This document shows positions 5,214 to 13,178 of a stretch of 18,517 nucleotides of DNA, piece by piece. Position 1 is the stretch's first letter, and each line of letters begins with the position of its first letter. The notes beneath the pieces are model-generated. The model saw only the letters and a list, made by a program, of their open reading frames with translations. It had not been told where the DNA came from and ran no database searches. This stretch comes from Nitratiruptor sp. (GTDB taxonomy: Bacteria > Campylobacterota > Campylobacteria > Campylobacterales > Nitratiruptoraceae): positions 1 through 18,517 of the forward strand of contig WGAX01000106.1 in NCBI GenBank assembly GCA_015494595.1, read 5' to 3'. A program made the translations under genes and the position numbers.

Positions 5214-7787
5214 ATTAACATAGACAATAACCTCATCACCCTCAGCATCAAACTTCACGCTATCACCCTCTTTGACTTTATCTTCAAGGATAAGCTCAGC
5301 CAATCGATCCTCAACAATCTCATAAAGAGCTCTTTTAAGTGGTCTTGCACCATAGACTGGATCAAATCCAGCTCTAGCTATCAATTTTTTGGCACTTTCT
5401 GTAAGCTCTAGTTTAATATCTCGCTCTTTGAGCTTTTCTTGGATTTTGGCAAACATAATATCCACAATTTTGACAATCTCTTGCTCACCAAGAGGATTAA
5501 ATATCACAATATCATCTAAACGGTTGAGAAACTCTGGCTTAAAGTAGCGCTTAAGCTCATCTTTGACCGCCTTTTCCCTATCTTCTGGATCTTTAAACTC
5601 CATTATCTTATCACTTGCGATGTTACTAGTCATAATGATAATGGTATTTCTAAAATCGACTGTCACACCTTTATTGTCTGTAAGGCGTCCATCATCCAAA
5701 ACTTGTAATAAGATATTAAAGACATCAGGATGCGCCTTTTCGATCTCATCAAAAAGCACCACGCTATATGGTTTTCTACGCACCGCTTCAGTAAGTTGAC
5801 CCCCCTCCTCATAGCCAACATATCCTGGAGGTGCACCTACAAGGCGGCTTACTGCATGTTTTTCCATATATTCACTCATATCAATGCGTATAAGCGCCTT
5901 TTCTGTATCAAACAGAAATCTCGCCAAAGTTTTAGCTGTTTCAGTCTTACCAACTCCTGTTGGCCCAAGGAACATAAAGCTACCAATCGGTCTATTAGTA
6001 TCTGAAAGTCCTGCTTTATTTCTCTTAATGGCTCTTGCTACCGCTTTGATTGCTTGATCTTGTCCTACTACATACTTTTTAAGCTCATCTTCTACATGCA
6101 AAATCTTCTCTTTTTCACTTTGAAGCATCTTAGTCACTGGAATGCCAGTCCATTTGCTCACAATTTTTGCAATCATCTCCTCATCAACCGCATTTTTAAG
6201 CAGTGTGCCTTGCTCTTGCATCCTGCTCCACTGCTCATTGAGCTCTTCGAGTTTCTTTTCAAGTTGAGGAATTTGCCCATACTCAATCTCTGCTGCTTTG
6301 TTGTAATCGCCCTCTCTTTTTGCCTTTTCAGCTTCAGCTTTTAAGCGCTCAATTTTCTCTTTAATCTCAGCAATCTCTTTAAAAATCTTCTTCTCTGTTT
6401 CAAATTGAGATTCAAGGGCTCGCTTTTTCTCCTCTAAATCTGCTAGCTCTTTTTCGATCTCTTTAAGGCGCTCCTCATTCTTCTTACTTTTTTCCATTAA
6501 AAGCGCCTCTTTTTCCACTAAGAGCTGCTGAATTTCACGCTTCACTTTGCTAAGCTCAAACGGCTCAGATTCTATCTGCATCTTAAGCTCTGCTGCTGCC
6601 TCGTCAATCAAATCAATTGCCTTATCCGGCAGGTATCTGTCTGTGATATATCTGCTTGAGAGCTTCACAGCAGCCACCAAAGCGCTATCAAGAATCTGCA
6701 CATTGTGGTGCGCTTCAAGACGCTCTCTAAGTCCTCTTAGAATCTGCAACGCCTCATTGATAGTAGGCTCTTCCACTTTGACTGGTTGGAAACGCCTTTG
6801 CAACGCTGCATCTTTTTCAAAATATTTTCTATACTCTTTAAGCGTAGTTGCACCAATAGTGTGCAATTCTCCTCTTGCAAGTGCAGGTTTTAGGATATTT
6901 GCTGCATCCATACTACCTTCACTTGCTCCAGCTCCAACAATTGTATGGATCTCATCAATAAAAAGGATAATATTACCGGCATTTTTCACCTCATCAATGA
7001 CAGCTTTGAGCCTATCTTCAAACTCCCCTCTATATTTAGCTCCTGCTACAAGTGCTGTCATATCAAGAGCTACCACACGCTTATTTTGCAGGCTCAAAGG
7101 CACCTCTTTATTTACAATTCTTTGAGCCAATCCTTCTACAATAGCAGTCTTACCAACGCCTGGCTCACCTAAAAGGATCGGATTGTTTTTGGTCTTACGG
7201 ATTAGAATTTGCATAACACGATGGATCTCTTCATCCCGTCCAATAACTGGATCGAGCTCACCTTCTGCTGCTTTTTTGGTCAGATCAATTCCATACTTCT
7301 CAAGCGCTTCTAGTGTCTCTTCTGCAGTTTGAGACTCAATCTTTTTACCACCTCTTATAGCCTCTAATGTCTTTTTAAGCTCAAAGAGATCCACATACTT
7401 GCCAAGAACCTCTTTAAAGACTGGATGATCAATATTTGCCTCAATCCAGGTATCAACAGCTAGATATTGATCCCCGTTTCTTACCATCAAACCTTCAGCT
7501 TTTTGCAAACTCTCGGCAAGCGCTCTGCTTATTTTGATATTCTCTTTGGTAATAGAAGAGACTTTTGGCAATCTATCTGCTGCACTTTTGGCCTCTAACT
7601 CAATAGCAGCCTTGTCTATGCCCATTTTATTGAGGGCTTGATTGAGAATTGATGAGCTATCTGTCAAAAGTGCCCAAAGCATATGGGCTACATCTACTTC
7701 TGGATTTTTATTGTGCAGTGCTAAACTTACTGCACTATCAAGCGTTTCAGTCATCTTGTGGGTCAATTTTTCAAATATGTTACTCAT
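5199..7787 (-). CDS. clpB: ATP-dependent chaperone ClpB
   Basis: ClpB is a hexameric AAA+ disaggregase that works with DnaK to rescue aggregated proteins in the cytoplasm. The 862-residue protein has the Clp N-domain (about 1-145), a first AAA+ module with Walker A GEPGVGKT (about 207-214) and Walker B LFIDEIH, then a long coiled-coil middle domain (about 405-525) that separates ClpB from ClpA/ClpC. The second AAA+ module has Walker A GPTGVGKT (about 608-615) and VVLFDEIEKAHPDVFNILLQ. The ATG at 7787 is chosen because AAAGGAG lies five bases upstream; a GTG two codons earlier overlaps that site. It appears monocistronic, divergent from ctpA. No clear CIRCE (HrcA) or HAIR (HspR) operator was found upstream. 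Confidence 0.98.
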   Translation of the reverse strand: MSNIFEKLTHKMTETLDSAVSLALHNKNPEVDVAHMLWALLTDSSSILNQALNKMGIDKAAIELEAKSAADRLPKVSSITKENIKISRALAESLQKAEGLMVRNGDQYLAVDTWIEANIDHPVFKEVLGKYVDLFELKKTLEAIRGGKKIESQTAEETLEALEKYGIDLTKKAAEGELDPVIGRDEEIHRVMQILIRKTKNNPILLGEPGVGKTAIVEGLAQRIVNKEVPLSLQNKRVVALDMTALVAGAKYRGEFEDRLKAVIDEVKNAGNIILFIDEIHTIVGAGASEGSMDAANILKPALARGELHTIGATTLKEYRKYFEKDAALQRRFQPVKVEEPTINEALQILRGLRERLEAHHNVQILDSALVAAVKLSSRYITDRYLPDKAIDLIDEAAAELKMQIESEPFELSKVKREIQQLLVEKEALLMEKSKKNEERLKEIEKELADLEEKKRALESQFETEKKIFKEIAEIKEKIERLKAEAEKAKREGDYNKAAEIEYGQIPQLEKKLEELNEQWSRMQEQGTLLKNAVDEEMIAKIVSKWTGIPVTKMLQSEKEKILHVEDELKKYVVGQDQAIKAVARAIKRNKAGLSDTNRPIGSFMFLGPTGVGKTETAKTLARFLFDTEKALIRIDMSEYMEKHAVSRLVGAPPGYVGYEEGGQLTEAVRRKPYSVVLFDEIEKAHPDVFNILLQVLDDGRLTDNKGVTVDFRNTIIIMTSNIASDKIMEFKDPEDREKAVKDELKRYFKPEFLNRLDDIVIFNPLGEQEIVKIVDIMFAKIQEKLKERDIKLELTESAKKLIARAGFDPVYGARPLKRALYEIVEDRLAELILEDKVKEGDSVKFDAEGDEVIVYVNGQRV

Positions 7788-7820
7788 ACGCACTCCTTTA
7801 TTCTGTTTCGTTGCGCTAAT

Positions 7821-7826
7821 ATTATC
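7821..7826 (-). promoter_or_regulatory. Probable clpB promoter -10 element
   Basis: GATAAT on the minus strand, within TATGATAAT, about 34 bases upstream of the clpB ATG, preceded by an A/T-rich stretch rather than a clear -35 box. This is usual for sigma-70 promoters in Campylobacterota. The position is plausible but not tested. Confidence 0.4.
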
Positions 7827-7906
7827 ATACTTCTATAAAATTTTTTGATACTTTTGTAGCAAAACTTAGATTTTTTCTATTTAGCCAATTTTTAGTATTC
7901 TTTTCA

Positions 7907-7912
7907 TATAAT
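7907..7912 (+). promoter_or_regulatory. Probable -10 element of the ctpA-purCSQ operon
   Basis: A perfect TATAAT 35 bases before the ctpA ATG, preceded by a long T-rich tract (about 7871-7904) and no obvious -35 box, as is typical in this phylum. It would serve the ctpA-purC-purS-purQ-SH3-plsC run, which shows no other promoter. Confidence 0.5.
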
Positions 7913-7946
7913 TGGGTTTCAAAATCAGCTATAGAGGGCATATTCG

Positions 7947-9248
7947 ATGATAAAAACTAAACCGTTTTATATAGGTATTGCAGCAGCATTTTTAAGCACA
8001 AGTTTTCTATTTGCCAAAAAGGAGTATGACAACAATATTACAGCTAAACTTGAAGCTATTGCAAAATTTACCAAGGTGGTTAATACTGTTCAAAGATACT
8101 ATGTAGATCCACTCTCTATTCAAACAATTATTGAAAAATCTATTGCAGGACTGTTGAGCAATCTTGATGCACACTCAGCATATTTGGATAAAAAACACTA
8201 TAAAGAGCTGCAGATCCAAACCTCAGGAGAGTTTGGAGGGCTTGGAATTACTGTTGGGATGCGCGATGGAGCTCTGACAGTCATTGCGCCTCTTGAAGGA
8301 ACTCCTGCAGATAAAGCAGGACTCAAAGCTGGGGATATTATTTTAAAAATCAATGACAAATCTACCCTTGATATGACTCTTGATGAAGCAGTCAATCTAA
8401 TGCGGGGAAAACCCGGCACAAAAATCAAACTTACTATTTTTAGAAAAGGAGAGGCAAAACCCTTTGTAGTAGAGATTACAAGAGCTATTATTAAAGTAAA
8501 GTCTGTCTATGCAAAACATATTCTCAAACCGGAATATCTTTATATTCGTATCACCAATTTTGACAAAAAAGTGGTCAAAGATGTGAAGAAAATTTTACAA
8601 AAAAATAGAAATATTAAAGGAATAGTTATAGATCTGCGTAATAACCCAGGAGGTCTATTGGATCAAGCAGTAGGATTTAGCGATCTCTTTATCGATAAGG
8701 GTATTATCGTCTCCCAAAAAGGTAGAGTAAAGAGTGAAAATAGAGTCTACTATGCCCACAAAAGTGCAACTATTACAGATGTGCCCGTGGTTGTACTAGT
8801 CAATGGTGGAAGTGCTAGTGCCAGCGAAATTGTAAGCGGAGCACTGCAAGATCATAAACGAGCAGTTATAGTAGGAGAAAAAACCTTTGGAAAAGGGAGC
8901 GTACAAGTTATTTTGCCAATCGATAAAGATGAAGCTATCAAATTAACAATTGCACGCTACTATCTTCCAAGTGGACGCACTATCCAGGCAAAAGGTATTA
9001 CTCCTGATGTTATCGCCTATCCTGGCAAAGTACATAAAAAAGAGGATGCTTTTGCACTCAAGGAGGCTGAGCTCAAAGCCCATCTCAAAAGTGAATTAGA
9101 AAAGATTGATGGTAAAAAGAAAAAGAAGAAAGAGAAGAAAAAAGGAGAGAAAAACCTCATCAATAAAAAAGAGCTTTACAATGATGCACAACTCAAAGAG
9201 GCTTTTGATATTCTAAAAGCCCTCATTATTGCAAAGGAGAGTAAGTGA
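7947..9248 (+). CDS. ctpA: S41-family carboxy-terminal processing protease (CtpA/Prc-like), exported
   Basis: A 433-residue periplasmic serine protease of the C-terminal processing family, which trims or degrades envelope proteins. A signal peptide (about 1-23, hydrophobic core GIAAAFLSTSFLF) is followed by a short helical segment, a PDZ domain (about 92-175, with GEFGGLGITVGM and AGLKAGDIILKIN) and the tail-specific protease domain. NGGSASASEI (286-295) holds the expected nucleophile Ser291, and FGKGSVQ supplies the general-base Lys316. After the protease domain comes an extremely Lys-rich linker (residues about 384-398) and a short helical tail, an addition not needed for catalysis. The start has GAGGG eight bases upstream. 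The stop overlaps the purC start as GTGA. Confidence 0.94.
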   Translation: MIKTKPFYIGIAAAFLSTSFLFAKKEYDNNITAKLEAIAKFTKVVNTVQRYYVDPLSIQTIIEKSIAGLLSNLDAHSAYLDKKHYKELQIQTSGEFGGLGITVGMRDGALTVIAPLEGTPADKAGLKAGDIILKINDKSTLDMTLDEAVNLMRGKPGTKIKLTIFRKGEAKPFVVEITRAIIKVKSVYAKHILKPEYLYIRITNFDKKVVKDVKKILQKNRNIKGIVIDLRNNPGGLLDQAVGFSDLFIDKGIIVSQKGRVKSENRVYYAHKSATITDVPVVVLVNGGSASASEIVSGALQDHKRAVIVGEKTFGKGSVQVILPIDKDEAIKLTIARYYLPSGRTIQAKGITPDVIAYPGKVHKKEDAFALKEAELKAHLKSELEKIDGKKKKKKEKKKGEKNLINKKELYNDAQLKEAFDILKALIIAKESK

Positions 9249-9964
9249 AAAAGAGTAAACTCCTCTATGAAGGCAAAGCCAAAAAGATCTGGCAAACAGA
9301 TAATGACAATCTCTATATAGCTGAATTTAAAGATGATTTAACAGCATTTGATGCCCAAAAAAGAAGCCAAGCCCAAGGCAAAGGAGCACTAAACTGTAAA
9401 ATTAGTGCCAATCTTTTCAGGCTTTTAGAGAAAAACGGCATCAAAACCCACTTTGTAGAGTGTATCAGCGAAAATGAGATGGTGATTAAAAAGGCTGATA
9501 TGATAATGATAGAGGTCGTTGTAAGAAACATCGCTACTGGCTCGCTTACCAAAAGACTTGGCATTGCTGATGGCACAGTACTGCCTTTTGCGCTGGTGGA
9601 GTTTTACTACAAAAATGATGCTTTGCACGATCCACTTATCAATGACGAGCACGCTTTGATTTTGGAGCTTGTAGATAATGAGAGCGAGCTTGAGGAGCTC
9701 AAAAGATTGGGCAGAGAGATCAATGTTGTACTTAAAAGCTTTTTTGACAAAGCCAATCTCAATTTGGTAGATTTTAAAGTAGAGTTTGGCAAAGATAGCG
9801 AGGGCAACATCATCTTGGCTGACGAGATTAGCCCCGATAGCTGTAGATTCTGGGATAAAACAAGTGGAGAGAAACTCGATAAAGATCTTTTCCGTCACGA
9901 CTTGGGAGATGTCAAAGTGGCGTATGAAGAAGTACTTAATAGAATCCAAAAGGTGATACAATGA
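9245..9964 (+). CDS. purC: Phosphoribosylaminoimidazole-succinocarboxamide synthase (SAICAR synthetase)
   Basis: PurC joins CAIR and aspartate with ATP to make SAICAR in de novo purine synthesis. The 239-residue protein is a standard bacterial length. Family signatures are LLYEGKAKKIW at the N-terminus, MIMIEVVVRNIATGS, and the C-terminal DEISPDSCRFWD. Translation starts at GTG 9245, overlapping the ctpA stop by four bases; AAGGAGAG just upstream, inside the ctpA end, is a good ribosome binding site. It is followed without a gap by purS and purQ. Purine genes downstream of a CtpA protease appear to share its promoter. Confidence 0.97.
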   Translation: MKKSKLLYEGKAKKIWQTDNDNLYIAEFKDDLTAFDAQKRSQAQGKGALNCKISANLFRLLEKNGIKTHFVECISENEMVIKKADMIMIEVVVRNIATGSLTKRLGIADGTVLPFALVEFYYKNDALHDPLINDEHALILELVDNESELEELKRLGREINVVLKSFFDKANLNLVDFKVEFGKDSEGNIILADEISPDSCRFWDKTSGEKLDKDLFRHDLGDVKVAYEEVLNRIQKVIQ

Positions 9965-10203
9965 AAGCAGTTGTCAATATCTATCTCAAAGAGGGAGTTT
10001 TAGATCCACAGGGAAAAGCAGTAAAACACGCACTAGGCTCTTTAGGCTTTAAAGATGTAGAAGATGTAAGAGTTGGTAAACAGATTGTCTTGAAGCTCAA
10101 TGCCTCCGATAAAGAGGAAGCACGCAAAGAGATTGAGCAGATGTGCGAAAAGCTGCTAGCCAATACCGTTATTGAAGATTATGATATAGAGATTGTGCAA
10201 TGA
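9961..10203 (+). CDS. purS: Phosphoribosylformylglycinamidine synthase subunit PurS
   Basis: PurS is the small subunit that bridges PurQ and PurL in the three-part FGAM synthase. The 80-residue protein has the family pattern: VNIYLKEGVLDPQGKAVKHAL at the N-terminus (first strand and helix), VRVGKQIVLKL in the middle and LLANTVIEDYDIEI at the end. It overlaps purC and purQ by ATGA at both ends, with AAGGTGAT serving as ribosome binding site. Its presence implies that the organism uses the small (PurQ-dependent) form of PurL, encoded outside this window. Confidence 0.96.
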   Translation: MKAVVNIYLKEGVLDPQGKAVKHALGSLGFKDVEDVRVGKQIVLKLNASDKEEARKEIEQMCEKLLANTVIEDYDIEIVQ

Positions 10204-10871
10204 GAGTAGCAATTATTCGATTTCCAGGTACTAATTGTGAATTTGATACCCAATACGCTTTTGATCGTATTGGAGCAAAAACAGCAATTGTATGGCATAA
10301 AGAGCAAGAGCTTCCAAGAGATATAGATCTGGTAGTATTGCCGGGAGGCTTTAGCTATGGGGATTACTTAAGAAGTGGAGCTATTGCTAGATTTAGCCCT
10401 ATAATGCAAGCAGTGAGCCAATTTGCTAAAAAAGGTGGTTATGTGCTTGGTATTTGCAACGGCTTTCAGATTCTTTTGGAATCACACCTCTTGCCAGGAG
10501 CAATGAAGCGCAATGAAAATTTACATTTTATCTCCAAATTTCAATATATCAAAGTAGTAAATAATAGTAATAAATTTCTCTCTCAACTCCATAGAGGCGA
10601 AGTTCTCAATATCCCTATCGCTCATGCAGAGGGCAACTACTTTGTTGAGCCCAAAAAGCTTCAAAAAATGTATGATAATGAGCAGGTTATTTTGCAATAC
10701 TGCGATCAAAATGGGGAGTATGATAACCCAAATGGTAGCGTAGATGCGATTGCTGGCATTTGTAATGAGAATAAAAATGTCTTTGGTCTTATGCCTCATC
10801 CTGAAAGAGCCTGCCAAAAGATTTTAGGTAGCGAAGATGGCATAACAATGATAAAAGGATTTTTTTATTAA
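10200..10871 (+). CDS. purQ: Phosphoribosylformylglycinamidine synthase glutaminase subunit PurQ
   Basis: PurQ is a class I glutamine amidotransferase that releases ammonia for FGAM synthesis by PurL. The 223-residue protein shows RFPGTNCEFDT at the N-terminus, LPGGFSYGDYLR, the nucleophile Cys in LGICNGFQILLE, and the His/Glu pair in MPHPERA near the C-terminus, so the catalytic triad is intact. The start overlaps the purS stop as ATGA. The stop TAA (10869-10871) overlaps the apparent ATT start of the following gene as ATTAA. Confidence 0.97.
   Translation: MRVAIIRFPGTNCEFDTQYAFDRIGAKTAIVWHKEQELPRDIDLVVLPGGFSYGDYLRSGAIARFSPIMQAVSQFAKKGGYVLGICNGFQILLESHLLPGAMKRNENLHFISKFQYIKVVNNSNKFLSQLHRGEVLNIPIAHAEGNYFVEPKKLQKMYDNEQVILQYCDQNGEYDNPNGSVDAIAGICNENKNVFGLMPHPERACQKILGSEDGITMIKGFFY
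10853..10859 (+). promoter_or_regulatory. Ribosome binding site pointing to an ATT start at 10867
   Basis: AAAAGGA followed by seven T, then ATT AAA AAG. The site and spacing are ideal for initiation at 10867, and there is no ATG, GTG or TTG in that position. It lies in the last codons of purQ. Confidence 0.5.
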
Positions 10872-11892
10872 AAAGGTAGCACTTTTACTCTTTTTTCAAT
10901 TGGTACTATCTGCCTCAGCCTCCGTTGCCACATGGTATAAATTACCAGACACTCTTTTTATGCACCAAATTTTTCCCGTTACCATTAGATTTATCCATCC
11001 AACTACTCAACAGCCTCCATCTTTTTCCATACAGAAAGCAAAAGGATTAGCTTTACGCTTCAGTAATACAAAACTCACAAGTGATGATCTCTATTTTTAT
11101 AAAACATTCTACTTTAAAGTGCTTGCACCAAAAGTAAAGCTGCCAGATATTACTATACAAAGCAGCTCATTCTCTTATACGCTACCTGGCAAAGAGCTGC
11201 AAATCAAAAATCTCAATACTCCAAAAGATTTTTGTGGAGTTTTAGCAGATAAACTCTCTATTATAAAAGGCAAAAGCGTTCAATTTAACAAAGAGCTTAA
11301 CCTTATAGTACTACACTTAACAACTACTTTAGGCAATTTGGAAGATTTCACACTCCCTGTTGCGCAAAAAGAGAAAATTAAAGAGTTTAATGAAAGCTTT
11401 CCCTCTAATGAGGCAATCTACTATGCTTTTATACCTTCAAATATTACACAACTAAAGTTTAGTTACTTTAATACAAAAAAAAGAGAATTTAAAAGAGTCC
11501 TATTTAATATTCATGTAAAAGATGAGATTGTCAGCACGCAATCTGAGCTCAATCCTTCACAAGATAAAAACAGAGTAGTTAAGATCATTCTTATTCTTAG
11601 CAGTGGAGCACTTTTTATTCTTATTGCCATTTGGATTCGATCAATCTTTATGGGCTTTATAGGTATACTCTTACTTCTACTTGGAGCTTATCTCTCTATC
11701 CCTATGCAAAAAGTATGTGTCAAAGCAAACAGTAAAATATATATTCTCCCTACAAAAAATAGTACTATTTTTCGTATCAATACTACAAAAAGATCCTATA
11801 TCAAACTCAATGAAGTCAATGGCTATACAAAAATAGAGCTAGACAAACAGTTAGTAGGATGGGTGAAAAATGAAGAACTTTGCAAAAATTAG
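10867..11892 (+). CDS. Unrecognised exported/membrane protein with C-terminal SH3-like domain, apparently started at ATT
   Basis: I do not recognise the function. Read from ATT 10867, the 341-residue protein begins (M)KKVALLLFFQLVLSASASVA, a textbook signal peptide. A beta-rich region without obvious motifs follows (about 25-225, possibly BatD-like, weakly), then two membrane segments (about 237-257 and 260-278) and a C-terminal stretch resembling a bacterial SH3 domain (about 280-338: VCVKANSKIYILP ... QLVGWVKNEEL). The nearest canonical start, TTG 10900, would remove most of the signal peptide. AAAAGGA lies seven bases before the ATT, which overlaps the purQ stop by five bases. The end overlaps plsC by 23 bases. 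An envelope role is inferred from topology; SH3-like domains often bind cell-wall or protein ligands. Confidence 0.82.
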   Translation: MKKVALLLFFQLVLSASASVATWYKLPDTLFMHQIFPVTIRFIHPTTQQPPSFSIQKAKGLALRFSNTKLTSDDLYFYKTFYFKVLAPKVKLPDITIQSSSFSYTLPGKELQIKNLNTPKDFCGVLADKLSIIKGKSVQFNKELNLIVLHLTTTLGNLEDFTLPVAQKEKIKEFNESFPSNEAIYYAFIPSNITQLKFSYFNTKKREFKRVLFNIHVKDEIVSTQSELNPSQDKNRVVKIILILSSGALFILIAIWIRSIFMGFIGILLLLLGAYLSIPMQKVCVKANSKIYILPTKNSTIFRINTTKRSYIKLNEVNGYTKIELDKQLVGWVKNEELCKN

Positions 11893-12616
11893 AGGAATCT
11901 ATGCAGCAGCAGTCATTATATTCTTTGTAACACTTAACATTTTTGCATTTTTAATCTTTCCAAAAAAGTATTACAAAAAGATAAAGCGTCTTTTTACGCG
12001 AGCTATTTTAAAAGCTCTTGGAATTACAGTGATAGTAGAAGGAGAAGCCGATCCTGAAGCAAAAATGATTATTATGAACCACTCTAGCTTCATAGATATT
12101 CCTGTTATTGAAGCTGTTTACCCTTTTGATCTTGTCTGGATTGCCAAAAAAGAGCTCTTTGATATACCCTTTTTTGGACTACTCCTAAAACTTCCCCAAA
12201 ACATTCGCCTTGATCGTGAAGATCGAAAATCTTTAGTACATCTCCTTAAAGAAGCAAAAGAGAAAGTGCAAGATAAAACAATCGCAATTTTTCCAGAGGG
12301 CACACGAGGCAGAGGCCCTAATCTCCTGCCATTTAAACCCGGAGCCAAAATAATAGCAGAAAAACTCCATCTTAAAGTACAACCTATAGTCATTATCTGT
12401 GCAAGAGAGCGTTTTGATAGCAAAAAGTTAAAGCTGTATCCAGGAGTCATAAAAGTTCAATATCTACCAAGCTTCTACCCTAATCCAAAAGAGGATTGGC
12501 TAAAAGAGTTGAGAAGCAAAATGCAAAATGTCTTGAATTTAGGCATAGTAAAATATTGCATAGAGCCCTATCTTATTATAAAAAAGCCAAAACAATCCTC
12601 TAATAATCTCTTTTAA
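11870..12616 (+). CDS. plsC: 1-acyl-sn-glycerol-3-phosphate acyltransferase (PlsC-like)
   Basis: PlsC acylates lysophosphatidic acid to phosphatidic acid at the inner membrane in phospholipid synthesis. The 248-residue protein has an N-terminal membrane segment (about 9-28), the catalytic H-x4-D motif in MNHSSFID (near residue 70), LDREDRKS, and the substrate-binding FPEGTRGRGP. It starts inside the end of the preceding SH3-like gene (23-base overlap), with AGGATGG upstream. Its 3' end overlaps the converging ABC ATPase gene by 17 bases, so no separate terminator exists between them. The substrate could be another lysophospholipid, since HX4D acyltransferases share these motifs. Confidence 0.93.
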   Translation: MKNFAKIRGIYAAAVIIFFVTLNIFAFLIFPKKYYKKIKRLFTRAILKALGITVIVEGEADPEAKMIIMNHSSFIDIPVIEAVYPFDLVWIAKKELFDIPFFGLLLKLPQNIRLDREDRKSLVHLLKEAKEKVQDKTIAIFPEGTRGRGPNLLPFKPGAKIIAEKLHLKVQPIVIICARERFDSKKLKLYPGVIKVQYLPSFYPNPKEDWLKELRSKMQNVLNLGIVKYCIEPYLIIKKPKQSSNNLF

Positions 12617-13178
12617 GCTCAATAATCCTATCAGCACACCACTTTGCAAGGGCTAGATCGTGTGTAATAAGCAGTATCCCCACTCTATCCAGATACTTTA
12701 AAAGAAGCTGCATTACCTTTAGACTTGTAATATTATCTAGAGCACTTGTAGGCTCATCTGCCAAAAGTAGTTTTGGCTGCATCTGGATAGCTCGCAAAAT
12801 CGAGCACCTTTGTAGTTGACCTCCACTTAGATGATAAGGTAGCTTATACAACAAAGACTCCTCTATATCCATCTCTTTGGCCACTGCTTCAATCCCTTCA
12901 AGTGAGCACACGTCTTGAATCTGGTTAATAATAGTGTAGCTTGGATGAAAGGAGCTGTATGGATCTTGAAAAATCATAGAGAATGGCTCTTTTTTGATAC
13001 TCCCTTTTTGCGGTTTCAAAAAGCCCCCAATAAGCTCTAAAAGTGTGCTTTTTCCAACTCCACTTGCTCCAACAATGGCTACAATCTCACCCTTTTTGAG
13101 CGTAAGACTAAAATTTTTGAAAAGAGGCTTCTCTCTCTCATAGCCAAAAGTGAGATTTTCTATCTCTAAAACATTCAT
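12600..13178 (-). CDS. ABC transporter ATP-binding protein, Opp/Dpp/Nik type, lone subunit
   Basis: A short (192-residue) ABC ATPase. Walker A is GASGVGKST (about 36-44), the Q-loop region IFQDPYSSFHP is of the kind seen in peptide/nickel (Opp/Dpp/Nik) importers, the signature is LSGGQLQRC, Walker B is LLLADEPTSALD, and the H-loop is LITHD. All catalytic elements are present, but the C-terminal oligopeptide-binding extension of OppD/DppD is missing. No permease or binding-protein gene is adjacent, so the transported substrate cannot be told. It overlaps the upstream yjdM gene by ATGA, implying co-translation. Its end runs 17 bases into plsC on the other strand. Confidence 0.88.
   Translation of the reverse strand: MNVLEIENLTFGYEREKPLFKNFSLTLKKGEIVAIVGASGVGKSTLLELIGGFLKPQKGSIKKEPFSMIFQDPYSSFHPSYTIINQIQDVCSLEGIEAVAKEMDIEESLLYKLPYHLSGGQLQRCSILRAIQMQPKLLLADEPTSALDNITSLKVMQLLLKYLDRVGILLITHDLALAKWCADRIIELKRDY

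Noticed and set aside
6547..7125. A 192-codon plus-strand open frame inside clpB
   Set aside because: Antisense shadow of conserved AAA+ coding sequence, with Ser/Leu-rich low-complexity translation.
7788..7946. Possible heat-shock operator (CIRCE or HAIR) upstream of clpB
   Set aside because: GAGTGCGTA next to the clpB start resembles half a CIRCE, and TTAGCGC lies upstream, but spacing and sequence do not match TTAGCACTC-N9-GAGTGCTAA. No CTTGAGT-N7-ACTCAAG was found.
9425..9961. A 178-codon minus-strand open frame across purC
   Set aside because: It is antisense to a fully conserved purC, lacks a ribosome binding site and shows no recognisable motif.
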